A DNA stretch of 64,000 bases from Hysterangium stoloniferum (GCA_015178975.1 WHVD01000040.1:1-64000); one strand, 5' to 3'. Positions 1-10,678 are shown, numbered from the stretch's first letter. Notes: generated by a model from the sequence alone, not told the origin. A program made the numbers and translations.

Positions 1-244
1 TACATTCAGCTCCCGAACCTTTATTCTCAAAGAACTTAACTTTCGTAGAGCACGTCACTACAAAGTTCATCTGAATTTGTCAAGAGACAAACAAATATTG
101 ACTTTAGTTGTTTAAGCTTAATAGCGCAGCTAATTAATCTATCAGTATTTAAATTACTGGACCTTTATTTGTTTATTTCTTGAATCCCTTGCCGTGTCAA
201 CGCTTGTTAATTATTTGAGAGAGTAAATAGCCGGATACCTTACA
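1..244 (+). repeat. 5' LTR, 3' portion only
   Basis: Matches 9795-10040 almost exactly and ends ...CCTTACA, the LTR terminus. Differences from the 3' copy are a 2-nt deletion near position 33, one extra A near 63 and one missing C near 89. The remaining roughly 1.03 kb of this LTR, including promoter and TATA box, lies outside the window. Confidence 0.93.
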
Positions 245-248
245 AAAT

Positions 249-264
249 TGGTGGACGTTCTGGG
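249..264 (+). other. candidate primer-binding site
   Basis: TGGTGGACGTTCTGGG starts four bases after the LTR end and has the TGG expected opposite a tRNA 3' CCA. I could not match it to a specific tRNA. Self-priming of the Tf1 type is the alternative, since the single Gag-Pol frame and C-terminal chromodomain also recall Tf1. Confidence 0.35.
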
Positions 265-519
265 AAATCTTGCTTTCAATCTATCGTTGCAGCAATCTTT
301 CAGTAATTCACTTATATTCTGGATCAAGGCTTTCATCCCGAACAACAAGAAATTAAATCAAGGTTAAATCAAGTGACTACCAAGTTACAACAGCTTTCCT
401 CGAATCAATACATTACTCCCTATATTCCTATAACACCCATTCCTCCTTCGAATACACCTACTCTACTACCACCTCTTAGTATTCTGATACACCTTCGGTA
501 GGAGCGCAACAATCCTATC

Positions 520-3500
520 ATGTCAAAAACATCAAGTATACAACCCGAACGGGAGAGATCTATTTCTCCTAACAGACCCATTACCCCAAAAGCATTCCGC
601 CATCTTAATGTCACCATTCCAGACAGTCCTGTCCTTAGCTTCTCTGGTACACCTCAAAAGCACCAACCGAGAAGTGACAGAGCAAGACCAGGTGATCTTA
701 CCCATCTCTATCCCAGCACAATCCAATTGAGGAGGTTGTATGAGCCTTCATTTGAGGATAAGGCTAGAAGAGATGTTATTCTAAAGATTGGTACTAAATA
801 TATTCCAAAAGAAGATAGGCTTCCTTCAATGCCTTTGCCAATTCCTGCAGAAAGGGTGGCAACCCATGCTCTCTATTTGATGAAGGACTTGTTAGTTGGA
901 GTACCCAGTGAAGAGAATAGGAATTTACCTGCAGATCAGGCAGGCTATTACATTGACCCTGGCTGCTATGAGATACTGTCTGATATACTCCTTGAACATA
1001 TTCAGACAGCTTCTCCACTATTAGAAGCCAAGGGCTTACCTATTCCAAATGTTCCTATCTGGGGACCAAATAATGATCCTCGTGAAGCTTGGGGCCAGGG
1101 TGATTTTGAAGTCATCTCAGTCCTTTACCGTGAGGAAGTGGAGAATACACTTGCCTATCTATATTCACATGATTCTCTGATGCCTATGGGAACGACTCAA
1201 GCACCACAGCCTGTGGCTTCCTCCCCCAGGATCAGATCTGAGGGGATTAGGCAAACACCCTCTCCATTACCAACCAGTGACCAACCTTTAGAAATCATTC
1301 ACTCAACTCCGAAGCAGCTCACAAGCGAAATTAGATTTGAATTGCCACCTCCAGAGGCACCTTCAAATCACAAAAGTCAAGCTGCACAAGGAGATGAAGT
1401 TGATTCTAATATTATACAGCATGAAACCAAGCGAAGTGTACCCTTGTTTGAAGAACATGGATTTCAAGATGCTAAAAAGAAGGCATCTGAAGAACTATTC
1501 AGTCCACATTCAAGTATCACTTCACCATACAATGACTTGCCTGCATATATGTCAGAATCTAGGAGACTATCAGAGCTACTTCAAGATCCTCAAGAAAGAA
1601 GGACTATGGAGAAGAGGAGTTCATTGCCTCATACTCAAGTAGCTTCGGGAGATCCTCCTTACGAACATCCTAAAGAGCCCCCTGATCGAAACAACAGTGG
1701 ACATCATTTCCCTCATGACCCTGACAGAGATAGACGTACTTCATATCGGAGACCAATCAGGCCAAGTTTCTTTGAAAATCGAAATCTCCCTTATGGAGGA
1801 GGTCCTCCAGGTGGTGGAGATGATGACCCCTATGATCCAGGTGGTCCTAAAGACTTCAATAATCTGAACCGTGGAAAAGGCAAGCCACTTGACTCTACAA
1901 ACTCTAAAGGCATTCAAGAAGCACATTTCGACTTGAAACTGAAACCCGAAATCATTCCTAAGTGGGATGGTGATCCTGATACATTGTCAAAATGGATTTT
2001 CAAGATCAATAACTTGTCGGAACAAAGTAACTACATTTTCAAGCAACTAGGACAACTAGTACCTTTAAGACTTGAGAAGGATGCAGACTTATGGTTCTGG
2101 TCATTGCCCACCGATTATCGTCGTGAAATTACAGCTTCTTGGAGTACTTTGAGACGAGCCATTTGTGTGTATTACATGAACCGGTCCTGGCTTGATCGTC
2201 AAAAGGGCCGAGCCAACAAAGCAAGCTACCGAGAATCAGGTCATTCAAGCGAATCACCAACGACTTACTTCATACGCAAATCAGAGCTCTTGAGTATGGT
2301 CTATCGATTATCAGACTCTGAAATGATGATGGAAGTAATGAATGGTGCACCTGAATTTTGGTCTACAATTTTGGATACACATCGATGTAGAACCTTGCGC
2401 GAGTTTGCTACTGCCATCAAACATCATGAACAAGCACTTCAACACTCTCCTTTCGGATCACAGGACTCTTCAATTGAAAGGCGCCTTAAGCAAGTTGAAC
2501 AGTCAATTCGCCAATCAAAGGGTCCTTCTTCAAATCGTAATCAATTCCGGTTTGCAAGGTCGAACTTAATAGGTTGGAGTCCCAATATCGGAAAACCTCA
2601 GTTCCCAAGGGATGACTCTATTGTCTCTAAGGGGAATACTCCGGAATCCAAGAAGGCTAGGCCCTGTCGACACTGTGGCAGTCCAAAGCACTGGGACTAT
2701 GACTGCAAGTACTCTCGGAAGGGAACGAAAAATGTTAGGGCCAATTTTGCTAGCCAAACTGATGAAGATGTTCAAGCTCAATCAGAATACGATGAACTGT
2801 ACTACAATTGTTCCTCAGAGGATGAAGACTCCCATCAGTCAATACAGGAATCCTCAGAGTCAGGGAATTTAATCAACCTTGATTCTGACTCCTCCGATTC
2901 AAATACTTGTGAAGCTTTCAATGTATGCAGAGCTGTTAATCTGGATTCAAGTCCAAACAGCCAGTCTTTAGAACCTCAGTCTATACAGAGGGGATTAGAG
3001 ATTGAACACTCACTTCCTAGCAACACTCCTATACATCAAAAGGCCTCTGAGCAAAAGCTTCAACGCAAAATGCTTAATGGAATTTTCAATGTCAAAAACT
3101 ATATTATAAAACTGGCCAATTCAACGAAGAAAGAAATCTTTTCCTTACCCAAACTAATGGCCAGGCCTCCTGGATGTGCGTTCCTTGGAGCACAAGCCAC
3201 TTCAGCCAAAGGATGGCTAGGATGTTATGGCCAGAATCCAACTAAGATCATTGTAGACTCGGGTGCAGACATTTCATTGATATCACACTCTACCTTATCT
3301 CGACTTGATAATCCTCCAAAGATTAAGAATGGACAGCGAGTCAATCTGATTCAAGTAACTGGAGCATCAACTATATCAGGATTCATTTCATTGCCCGTCT
3401 ACTTTGACACAGATGAGGGACCAGTGGAGTTAGTCATTGAGGCTTATGTAGTCAAAGGAATGACTACTCCTTTTATCATTGGAAATGACTTTGCAGATCA

Positions 3501-6500
3501 GTATGCAATCTCAGTCATCCGAGGAGAAGAGGGTTCAACTTTGAATTTTGGTTCAAGTGGAAGATCTATCAAAGTCGAAAACTCTATTGGGCCAATGTTG
3601 CAGGATGAAAAGGGTCAAGCATTTCAAGTTAAAGTAACTCCCAAGCTTTCAGACCTGACTGCAAAATTCAAGGCCCATCGAAAGAACAAACGAGTCAAGA
3701 AGACACTTCAAAACAGAGAAACTGATAATTCTGTGCGATCTGTCATTGGTATTACTATATCTCCAGAGTCAATCAGTGCAGTTCCTGTGTCACTGACCTT
3801 TCCCGAGAAGTCAGACATAGCATATATTGAGAAGATTATCTTATCCAATCGAGGTGATCAAGACTTTTATGCAGCACCCGATTCTATCATCACTCGGAAG
3901 AATCCACACTTATATGTTTCGAACTTTTCGAGTTTTCCAGTGCATATACATGAAGGTCAAATACTAGGCTATTCACATAATCCTGAATCTTGGTTGGATA
4001 GTCATGAGCATTTAAGTGAAGAACAACTTAACAACTTAAGTGCTCATGCCTATCTAGTTAAGAGTATTGCCAATCAACTCTTGAATCCTAAATACAACTC
4101 AATTGACGAACCAAATGTTGAAGGAGAATCAGAAGGTGGGCCCAAAACTGCAGAACCACCCCCTGAAGACATTAGCTCCAATAAGTTCTTTGAAGAGATA
4201 GACATTAGCAAGGACTTATCTCTGGAGCAAAAGAAGCAGTTAAAGTCAACACTTTGGAATAATCGTCTTGCATTTGGATTAGATGGAAGACTTGGACATT
4301 ATCCTGCAAAGGTGGAAATCAATTTACGAGAAGGAGCTAGAGAAATATCAATGCCTCCATTCTTTGCTTCACCCAAGAGCAGAGGAGTTATAGATGAACA
4401 GATGGACAAGTGGATTAAGCTGAAAGTAATCGAACCTTCTCAGAGTCCATGGGGTGCTCCAGCATTCATAACATATCGTCAGTCCAAGCCTAGAATGGTT
4501 ATAGACTATCGTCAACTCAATGCACAAGTCATCCCGGATGAATTTCCATTACCACGTCAAGATGATATTCTGCAAGCATTATCTGGATCACAATGGCTAT
4601 CAACTCTGGATGCACTAGCAGGTTTTACACAATTAGAGATGGCATCTAGAGATAAGGAGAAGACAGCCTTCAGGACACATCGAGGTCTTTATCAATTCTT
4701 AAGGATGCCATTTGGATTTCGCAATGGACCAGCTGTGTTTCAAAGAGTCATGCAAAATGTTTTGGCACCCTTCTTATGGATATTCACCTTGGTTTATATT
4801 GATGACATTGTAATCTTTTCAAAGACCTTTGAAGATCATTTAAACCATGTTGAATTGGTGCTTCAAGCAATCATAATCTCCAAGATTACCCTATCTCCTT
4901 CAAAGTGTCATTTTGGCTATCAGTCACTCAAGTTATTAGGGCAAAAGGTCTCAAGACTTGGTCTCTCCACTCACAAAGAAAAGGTTGATGCTATCTTACA
5001 ACTGGATGAACCTAGAAATGTTCATGAGCTTCAAACATTCTTGGGAATGATGGTTTACTTCTCTGCATATATTCCATTCTATGCTTGGATAGTGAACCCA
5101 TTATTTTCATTACTCAAGAAAAATGTAACATGGACATGGGGAAATGCTCAGCAGAATGCCTTTGAATTAGCAAAAAAGGCACTCACCAATTCTCCAGTTA
5201 GGGCCTATGCAATCAGAAGTCTTGGTTATCGACTGTACTCCGATGCTTGTGACATAGGCATAGCAGCAATTCTTCAACAAGTTCAACCAATCAAGATTAG
5301 AGATTTGGAAGGGACCAAAACTTATGATAAATTGAGGAAAGCTTATGACAACAATGAAGAAATTCCTCAATTGGTCATTGCTATATCTAAGGAAGAAGAG
5401 AACTTACCGAGCAATGGATCGTGGGCTGAAGAATTTGAAGAAACTATTGTTCATGTGGAAAGAGTCATTGCTTATTGGTCAAGAACATTAAAATCTGCCG
5501 AAAGGAATTATTCACCCACAGAACGAGAAGCCTTGGCATTAAAAGAAGGCTTGGTCAAATTCCAATCATACCTAGAAGGTGAAAAGATTTGGGCAATTAC
5601 AGATCATGCAGCATTAACTTGGAGCAAGACCTTTCAAAATATCAATAGGAGATTACTCACTTGGGGAACAATATTTGCAGCATATCCTGAACTTAAGGTT
5701 ATTCATCGTGCTGGACGAGTACACTCAAATGTAGATCCCATATCAAGATTAAGAAGACGTTGGCCTCGAGAAGATGGTCCTATCACTGATCAGACTAGAT
5801 CTGTAAGCTTAGCAGATCAAGAGAACGACCCATTGGCTAAGTTCTATGAAGAATTAATGCCCGAGTTTGAAGCAGATTTGCTAAATCTTGGAAGAGAAGT
5901 TCTAGAGGAAGACTATAAGGCACCCGACCGATCAGTCAACTTGGGAATTATTATGCAGAATCCTAATCTCGGAATCATGAGTTCATCTTATGCAAGTGCT
6001 CATGGTTACAGCATACTCATTGGAGCCGATCCAAATGAAATTCAAGAATTCATTCTGGGTTACCAAGAAGATCCTCACTTCACTACAGTCCTGAACACTT
6101 TGAAGACTGAAGAGAACTGGAGTAATCCTCGGTTCCCTCAGTATTCCTTAGGAAATGAAGGATTAATTTTCTTTGAAGATTCTCAAGGAAATCTAAGACT
6201 TTGTGTCCCAGGTTCTAAACGTCCTGATATTATGTCACAAATGCATGATGATTTGACTAATGGTGCTCATGCTGGATATCACAAGACTTATAACCGGATT
6301 GCCAGTGGATATTATTGGCCCAGAATGTCCAGGGAGATCCTTCAATTTGTTAATACTTGTGATATTTGCCAAAAATCAAAGACAAGAAAACATGCACCAT
6401 ATGGTCTCCTTCAGCCTATTCCAATCCCATCACAGCCGTTCGAAGTCATTACAATGGACTTTATTCCAGAACTACCTACAAGTGATGGATTTGACAACAT

Positions 6501-7605
6501 TCTTGTTGTGGTGGACAAACTGACAAAGTATGCAATATTTATTCCTTGTCATACTACAGATAAAGAAGAAGAAATCGGGAGACTAGTCTTTCAATACATT
6601 ATCTCACAGTATGGATTGCCTCGACAAATAATATCCGACCGTGATCGCAAATGGACTGGGAGATTTTGGGAATCACTCTGCAAGCAGATGAAAATAAAAA
6701 GAGGACTCACCACAGCCTACCATCCTCAAGCAGATGGACAAACTGAAATAATGAATCAAACCTTGGAAGTTGGTCTTCGTGCCTATATTGGACCAGAAAG
6801 GAATGATTGGATATCCCTCTTAAATGGATTCGCATTGTCCTATAATACAAGCATTCATGCCGTATCAGGATTCACTCCAGCATTCTTATTATTTGGATAT
6901 ACGCCACTCACGAAGTCAAGTTTTTTATCCCCGGAATCAGATAAGGTGGACCGGCCTAATAGTTCACCAGAAATGACAGAATCGAATTTCAAGGGATGGA
7001 GCGATCAGGCCGACTCGATGGTAGAACAATTTCGGACGAATCGAGATAGAGCCAAGGATGCTTTACTTCTGGGACAAATGTTTCAGAAAAGGTATTACAA
7101 TCAAGGGCGACTTACCCTTGAATTTCAAGTAGGCGATTTAGTTGTCTTAAATCCGCATTCGCTAGCGCTTTTAAAAGAAACGAAGGGGCGAGGACAGAAA
7201 TTCCTAATGAGATACGAAGGACCGTTCGAAATTCTAGAAAAAATCAGCGCAGTAGCGTATCGCCTGAGAATGCCAGCGTCGTATGGGACTCACCCTGTCT
7301 TAAATATCGCACATCTAGAGCCTTACAAAGAGTCCCCTGAAAGATTCGGATTTCGACCCAAGAGAAATTTCAATCGTGCCGATTTTGAAGAACTCCCCGA
7401 ATACGAAGTCGAAGCTATTGTGGATCAAAAATGGTCACGAGCACGCAATGGGAGACGTAATGTTCTCTACAGAGTACGATTTAAAGATTATTCATCGAAT
7501 TTCGATGAATGGCTTACAAGAAGAGACTTGAAGAATGCTCCAGCAATCCTTCGAGATTGGGAGATCCAAACGCGGAACACGAAAACCCGATCTGAGTCAT
7601 ATTGA
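520..7605 (+). CDS. Gag-Pol polyprotein of Ty3/gypsy chromovirus
   Basis: A single 2361-residue frame with no gag/pol frameshift. Residues 1-470 are a long low-complexity leader. A Gag (retrotrans_gag-like) region follows at about 475-640. A CX2CX4HX4C zinc knuckle is at 716-729. The aspartic protease motif DSGA is at 913-916. Reverse transcriptase spans about 1290-1460 with the YIDD box at 1426-1429. RNase H starts near SDACD at about 1573. The integrase HHCC finger is at about 1915-1950, followed by a D,D,E core (MDF, SDRD, GQTE). A chromodomain (about 2300-2350, YRVRFKDY..FDEWL) closes the protein. All catalytic motifs I looked for are present. The chromodomain is expected to direct integration to particular chromatin. 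The first in-frame ATG after the leader was taken as start. Confidence 0.95.
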   Translation: MSKTSSIQPERERSISPNRPITPKAFRHLNVTIPDSPVLSFSGTPQKHQPRSDRARPGDLTHLYPSTIQLRRLYEPSFEDKARRDVILKIGTKYIPKEDRLPSMPLPIPAERVATHALYLMKDLLVGVPSEENRNLPADQAGYYIDPGCYEILSDILLEHIQTASPLLEAKGLPIPNVPIWGPNNDPREAWGQGDFEVISVLYREEVENTLAYLYSHDSLMPMGTTQAPQPVASSPRIRSEGIRQTPSPLPTSDQPLEIIHSTPKQLTSEIRFELPPPEAPSNHKSQAAQGDEVDSNIIQHETKRSVPLFEEHGFQDAKKKASEELFSPHSSITSPYNDLPAYMSESRRLSELLQDPQERRTMEKRSSLPHTQVASGDPPYEHPKEPPDRNNSGHHFPHDPDRDRRTSYRRPIRPSFFENRNLPYGGGPPGGGDDDPYDPGGPKDFNNLNRGKGKPLDSTNSKGIQEAHFDLKLKPEIIPKWDGDPDTLSKWIFKINNLSEQSNYIFKQLGQLVPLRLEKDADLWFWSLPTDYRREITASWSTLRRAICVYYMNRSWLDRQKGRANKASYRESGHSSESPTTYFIRKSELLSMVYRLSDSEMMMEVMNGAPEFWSTILDTHRCRTLREFATAIKHHEQALQHSPFGSQDSSIERRLKQVEQSIRQSKGPSSNRNQFRFARSNLIGWSPNIGKPQFPRDDSIVSKGNTPESKKARPCRHCGSPKHWDYDCKYSRKGTKNVRANFASQTDEDVQAQSEYDELYYNCSSEDEDSHQSIQESSESGNLINLDSDSSDSNTCEAFNVCRAVNLDSSPNSQSLEPQSIQRGLEIEHSLPSNTPIHQKASEQKLQRKMLNGIFNVKNYIIKLANSTKKEIFSLPKLMARPPGCAFLGAQATSAKGWLGCYGQNPTKIIVDSGADISLISHSTLSRLDNPPKIKNGQRVNLIQVTGASTISGFISLPVYFDTDEGPVELVIEAYVVKGMTTPFIIGNDFADQYAISVIRGEEGSTLNFGSSGRSIKVENSIGPMLQDEKGQAFQVKVTPKLSDLTAKFKAHRKNKRVKKTLQNRETDNSVRSVIGITISPESISAVPVSLTFPEKSDIAYIEKIILSNRGDQDFYAAPDSIITRKNPHLYVSNFSSFPVHIHEGQILGYSHNPESWLDSHEHLSEEQLNNLSAHAYLVKSIANQLLNPKYNSIDEPNVEGESEGGPKTAEPPPEDISSNKFFEEIDISKDLSLEQKKQLKSTLWNNRLAFGLDGRLGHYPAKVEINLREGAREISMPPFFASPKSRGVIDEQMDKWIKLKVIEPSQSPWGAPAFITYRQSKPRMVIDYRQLNAQVIPDEFPLPRQDDILQALSGSQWLSTLDALAGFTQLEMASRDKEKTAFRTHRGLYQFLRMPFGFRNGPAVFQRVMQNVLAPFLWIFTLVYIDDIVIFSKTFEDHLNHVELVLQAIIISKITLSPSKCHFGYQSLKLLGQKVSRLGLSTHKEKVDAILQLDEPRNVHELQTFLGMMVYFSAYIPFYAWIVNPLFSLLKKNVTWTWGNAQQNAFELAKKALTNSPVRAYAIRSLGYRLYSDACDIGIAAILQQVQPIKIRDLEGTKTYDKLRKAYDNNEEIPQLVIAISKEEENLPSNGSWAEEFEETIVHVERVIAYWSRTLKSAERNYSPTEREALALKEGLVKFQSYLEGEKIWAITDHAALTWSKTFQNINRRLLTWGTIFAAYPELKVIHRAGRVHSNVDPISRLRRRWPREDGPITDQTRSVSLADQENDPLAKFYEELMPEFEADLLNLGREVLEEDYKAPDRSVNLGIIMQNPNLGIMSSSYASAHGYSILIGADPNEIQEFILGYQEDPHFTTVLNTLKTEENWSNPRFPQYSLGNEGLIFFEDSQGNLRLCVPGSKRPDIMSQMHDDLTNGAHAGYHKTYNRIASGYYWPRMSREILQFVNTCDICQKSKTRKHAPYGLLQPIPIPSQPFEVITMDFIPELPTSDGFDNILVVVDKLTKYAIFIPCHTTDKEEEIGRLVFQYIISQYGLPRQIISDRDRKWTGRFWESLCKQMKIKRGLTTAYHPQADGQTEIMNQTLEVGLRAYIGPERNDWISLLNGFALSYNTSIHAVSGFTPAFLLFGYTPLTKSSFLSPESDKVDRPNSSPEMTESNFKGWSDQADSMVEQFRTNRDRAKDALLLGQMFQKRYYNQGRLTLEFQVGDLVVLNPHSLALLKETKGRGQKFLMRYEGPFEILEKISAVAYRLRMPASYGTHPVLNIAHLEPYKESPERFGFRPKRNFNRADFEELPEYEVEAIVDQKWSRARNGRRNVLYRVRFKDYSSNFDEWLTRRDLKNAPAILRDWEIQTRNTKTRSESY

Positions 7606-7773
7606 AATCTCAGATGCCAATCCATTCACCTAGGATGGGTAGGTTTGAGACCTATGCTTGGACGAGTTTCCCGTATATGTATTTGTACGAAAAGAAAAGA
7701 ACGCTATTCACTAAAAACATTATCACTACGACAATTCTTCTCAGAAAACCAAAACCGAACGAAACAACTTACT

Positions 7774-8688
7774 ATGGATCTCCCCCCTATAACTGAACTC
7801 GATTACGCTCTTAGCATCGTTGATGGCAAACCCTGTCAGAACGATGTGATAGTTTCTCACACCTTGTATCCAACTCACAAACCACTTCAATACCGATTAA
7901 ACGAGAAAGATTGGACTTCGATTGAGTACGACGGCATCAAAGTTTATCGAATTCGAGATTCCCTTGCAAACTCTGTATGGGAATACCATTTGGTGAACGT
8001 CAAAATGACCTGTATTGCCGCCCATAATTATAGTCCTATCTTGTCGAATGCGAAAATCTCTTACTATATTCCGGACAAAAAATTTGAAGAACTTGGAATG
8101 ACGTCAGCACCCTTCGGGAGCTACCAAGATCTTATTACGAACCCACTGACCATAACGGGCTCTCGAACCTTTGTGGCCCATTGGTTCGATATTTATCAAA
8201 AAAATGGATTAAAATTAGAGGCGTGGATGGAGAAAGCTAGAGCCAGAAGTGCAAGAATCGGACGAGAATGCTCGTGGAGCTGGCCGGATGACCCTACGCC
8301 TCCCCTTCCATATGCATTGCGCGAAGGGTGGAATTTAGAAGAACAGGTAGACGCGGAGCTTTGGACATTTAATGATATGTGGGGAATGAGAGCTCCAAAG
8401 ATTTTTACTCGTGGTGGCGGGCATCTTGCCATCATGAATCGAGCTCTCAGACGGGTATTTCAGATCCTCAACGGATCGAATAACGACACTATTACTGGCG
8501 ATACTCTGCTCACGGTTCAAGACGGAGATCCCAGATTGCGCACTCACGATCATAACCTCACGTCGTCTTCCCAATCAACATCTTCCGACTCTAACATTTC
8601 TTCCAACTTTTCTCCGCCCAGTAATGTTGCGACGGCTTCTTCTTCGATGATCGACATGGAAGAAGAAAAGCCTGACTACGATTACTGA
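7774..8688 (+). CDS. accessory ORF downstream of pol in the chromovirus
   Basis: A 304-residue frame between the pol stop and the polypurine tract, in the same strand, 168 bases after pol. The frame is open from 7645, but MDLPPITELDY at 7774 looks the more natural start because codons before it resemble spacer. There is no signal peptide or membrane segment, so it does not look like an envelope protein. The body (residues 1-230) is rich in Trp and Tyr and looks globular (WSWPDD, WTFNDMWGMR). The last 75 residues are Ser/Thr/Asn-rich and end acidic (EEEKPDYDY). I do not recognise the family. It is intact in an otherwise intact element, so it may be functional. Expression would need a spliced or internally initiated RNA. 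Confidence 0.75.
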   Translation: MDLPPITELDYALSIVDGKPCQNDVIVSHTLYPTHKPLQYRLNEKDWTSIEYDGIKVYRIRDSLANSVWEYHLVNVKMTCIAAHNYSPILSNAKISYYIPDKKFEELGMTSAPFGSYQDLITNPLTITGSRTFVAHWFDIYQKNGLKLEAWMEKARARSARIGRECSWSWPDDPTPPLPYALREGWNLEEQVDAELWTFNDMWGMRAPKIFTRGGGHLAIMNRALRRVFQILNGSNNDTITGDTLLTVQDGDPRLRTHDHNLTSSSQSTSSDSNISSNFSPPSNVATASSSMIDMEEEKPDYDY

Positions 8689-8750
8689 ATCGTTCATGTA
8701 TTTTAGAATAAGTATTAAATTCTCGGAAAGCGATTGAGTATAACTCAGTC

Positions 8751-8765
8751 AAAAGGAAGAGGGGA
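8751..8765 (+). other. polypurine tract
   Basis: AAAAGGAAGAGGGGA, all purine, three bases before the TG that opens the 3' LTR; expected primer for plus-strand DNA synthesis. Confidence 0.8.
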
Positions 8766-9040
8766 TTTTGTGATGTATCTAGTATATATTCACGAATTTT
8801 CCCTTAATTTTCCAGAATTTATTTCAATTTATTTTATTCTATTTTATTTTATTTATTAATTCAAGAATTAGGCTATTTTCCTTTTAACTTCGAATACTCA
8901 AAGCTTCGAATGACATCATATTATGTAATCGAAGCCTAGAGCGGTCGAAATATAAGTATAATAAAGCCGGGTTATCTGATTTCGAGAGACCGGGTTTTTA
9001 TTATATTATATTAGTACATATATGCGCATTATTATCGCGC

Positions 9041-9078
9041 GATCACGTGACATCACGTGACGACGACGTCACGACGTG
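9041..9078 (+). promoter_or_regulatory. U3 cluster of palindromic activator-type sites
   Basis: Two copies of ATCACGTGAC (9042-9051 and 9052-9061) are followed by GACGACGTCACGACGTG. CACGTG is the bHLH E-box and GACGTC the bZIP/CRE palindrome. The cluster lies about 270 bp upstream of the LTR TATA box and is CpG-rich in an AT-rich LTR. Binding by host factors is inference. Confidence 0.45.
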
Positions 9079-9331
9079 TTTACAAATAGTCGCGAGTAGT
9101 TTTCGCAGCCGCCCGGCCGCGTTTATTTCCGTTTCGGCGCCACGGCTTATTTTGCTTCCACCCTCGGCCATCTCGGGTTTATTCTCTGACTCGACCGGTT
9201 CGGATCTTCGGTTCGGATCTTCGAGTCGGGTGATAGCTATGACATCATAGCGGAATTATAGAAACTTTTAGAAGCTTCCAATAATTTCCTAATTAGTTAT
9301 TTAGCTATTATTAAGCAAAAATCTCTACATG

Positions 9332-9338
9332 TATAAAA
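9332..9338 (+). promoter_or_regulatory. LTR TATA box
   Basis: TATAAAA followed 24 bases later by AATAAA, the usual spacing of promoter and polyadenylation signal around the R region of a retrotransposon LTR. Confidence 0.6.
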
Positions 9339-10040
9339 GGAGGCCTAAATCACTGAATAAAGAACAACTACTTTACTACTATCAACAGCACCAGCTCATA
9401 AGCTTATCTAATCATCCTAAGGACAAAAATAGCCTTAGTCTGATTTACTAACTGCAAGCACCTACACTTGCAGCATTTGAACTCTTTCTCAGCAACTCTT
9501 GAACTTAGCTAATTCATCTAAGTTCCCTCAGCTTCCCGGAAAACCTTTAGGCTTACTAATCACTTAAGTAAATCTAAATTCTCATTACTGAAATCCCTGC
9601 CCGTTTAGGTTATTCAAGAGCCCATTTTAACAGCACAGTTAATCGATCTTTAAACAAACGCTTGGATATTCGACTCTCGGACAATCTCTCTATTTATAAA
9701 TTATTTAACAGCTTGTTAAATCTTTATAAATAGTAAACTAAAAGGCTACAAGAAAGCGAAGGCTTACGACAAGTTTCCGCCAACTTATTGCGCATACATT
9801 CAGCTCCCGAACCTTTATTCTCAAAGAGAACTTAACTTTCGTAGAGCACGTCACTACAAGTTCATCTGAATTTGTCAAGAGACCAAACAAATATTGACTT
9901 TAGTTGTTTAAGCTTAATAGCGCAGCTAATTAATCTATCAGTATTTAAATTACTGGACCTTTATTTGTTTATTTCTTGAATCCCTTGCCGTGTCAACGCT
10001 TGTTAATTATTTGAGAGAGTAAATAGCCGGATACCTTACA

Positions 10041-10678
10041 GCATAATTACCTACTGGGATGGACTTGGCTTCAGCTTATGTGCTATTCCCTCATACACTC
10101 ATTTGGGTGTCCATATTTCAAGCTGATGGAACACCTACAAGGAAGATGTAGATTCCGGAGTTCCTGTGGGTGTTCCAGGAATCGAGCATGCAGACAGAAA
10201 AGAGGAGTAGAGGCTGGATCAGGATGTATTCATGGTGTAACCTAGTTTGAGATTCAAACTGGATTGTAAGTACATGAGTATGGGAGACTATATAGACTTT
10301 GAATTATATGCAATACCAAATCTCATAATAATGAGGTGCAAAACAAGTAAACATAAAATGAGTGCAGCAAATACCAAACTAGGTGTAAGGGATGGAATGG
10401 AACAGAAGTGGAGGACAAATCATGACAGGTCATTTGACCATAATGGGAGCAGGGTTCTATGCTCTGTTAGAGGGGTTCTGGGAGTCTGGTCAGAGTCTGG
10501 TGATGGGCACAGAGAGTCGGGTATAAACAGGTTGACATGTGGGTCCAGCAGAGTCTGACAACTGGTACATGAGACACAGTGTTGGATATAGACAGGTTGA
10601 TGTTTGGGTCTGGCAGAGTCTGATGACTGGTGCATATAGGGTGATGTGTGGGTGCTGGTGGGTCCTCCAGTTGTAACT
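10041..10678 (-). repeat. decayed LTR, family A, reverse orientation
   Basis: Resembles, base by base but with many changes, the better-preserved LTR at 21828-22667 (GGACTTGGCTTCAGCTTAT near the start, CATGACAGGTCATTTGACCA in the middle, a CCAGTTGTAACTG-like end). Its outer end is missing because the chromovirus inserted into it. The following bases to about 11120 show no recognisable feature. Confidence 0.6.

Larger units (their letters stand above)
1..10040 (+). mobile_element. Ty3/gypsy chromovirus, nearly complete
   Basis: A full LTR retrotransposon missing only the first part of its 5' LTR, which lies left of the window. Order: 5' LTR end, primer-binding region, one Gag-Pol frame, an extra ORF, polypurine tract, 3' LTR. 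Protease, RT, RNase H, integrase, chromodomain is the Ty3/gypsy chromovirus order. The 244 bases of 5' LTR present match 9795-10040 apart from three small indels and no substitutions, and the 2361-codon frame is open, so insertion was recent. The right flank starts GCATA; the matching target duplication would lie outside the window. The element sits in an older reverse-oriented LTR (10041 onward). Confidence 0.95.
8769..10040 (+). repeat. 3' LTR of the chromovirus
   Basis: About 1272 bp running TGTGATG...CCTTACA. The U3 part (to about 9360) holds a CpG-rich block with two CACGTGA boxes, a TATA box at 9332-9338 and AATAAA at 9356-9361. The last 246 bases duplicate the window's first 244. Confidence 0.92.

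Noticed and set aside
7774..8688. Accessory ORF as an envelope gene
   Set aside because: No signal peptide, transmembrane helix or furin-type site is visible.
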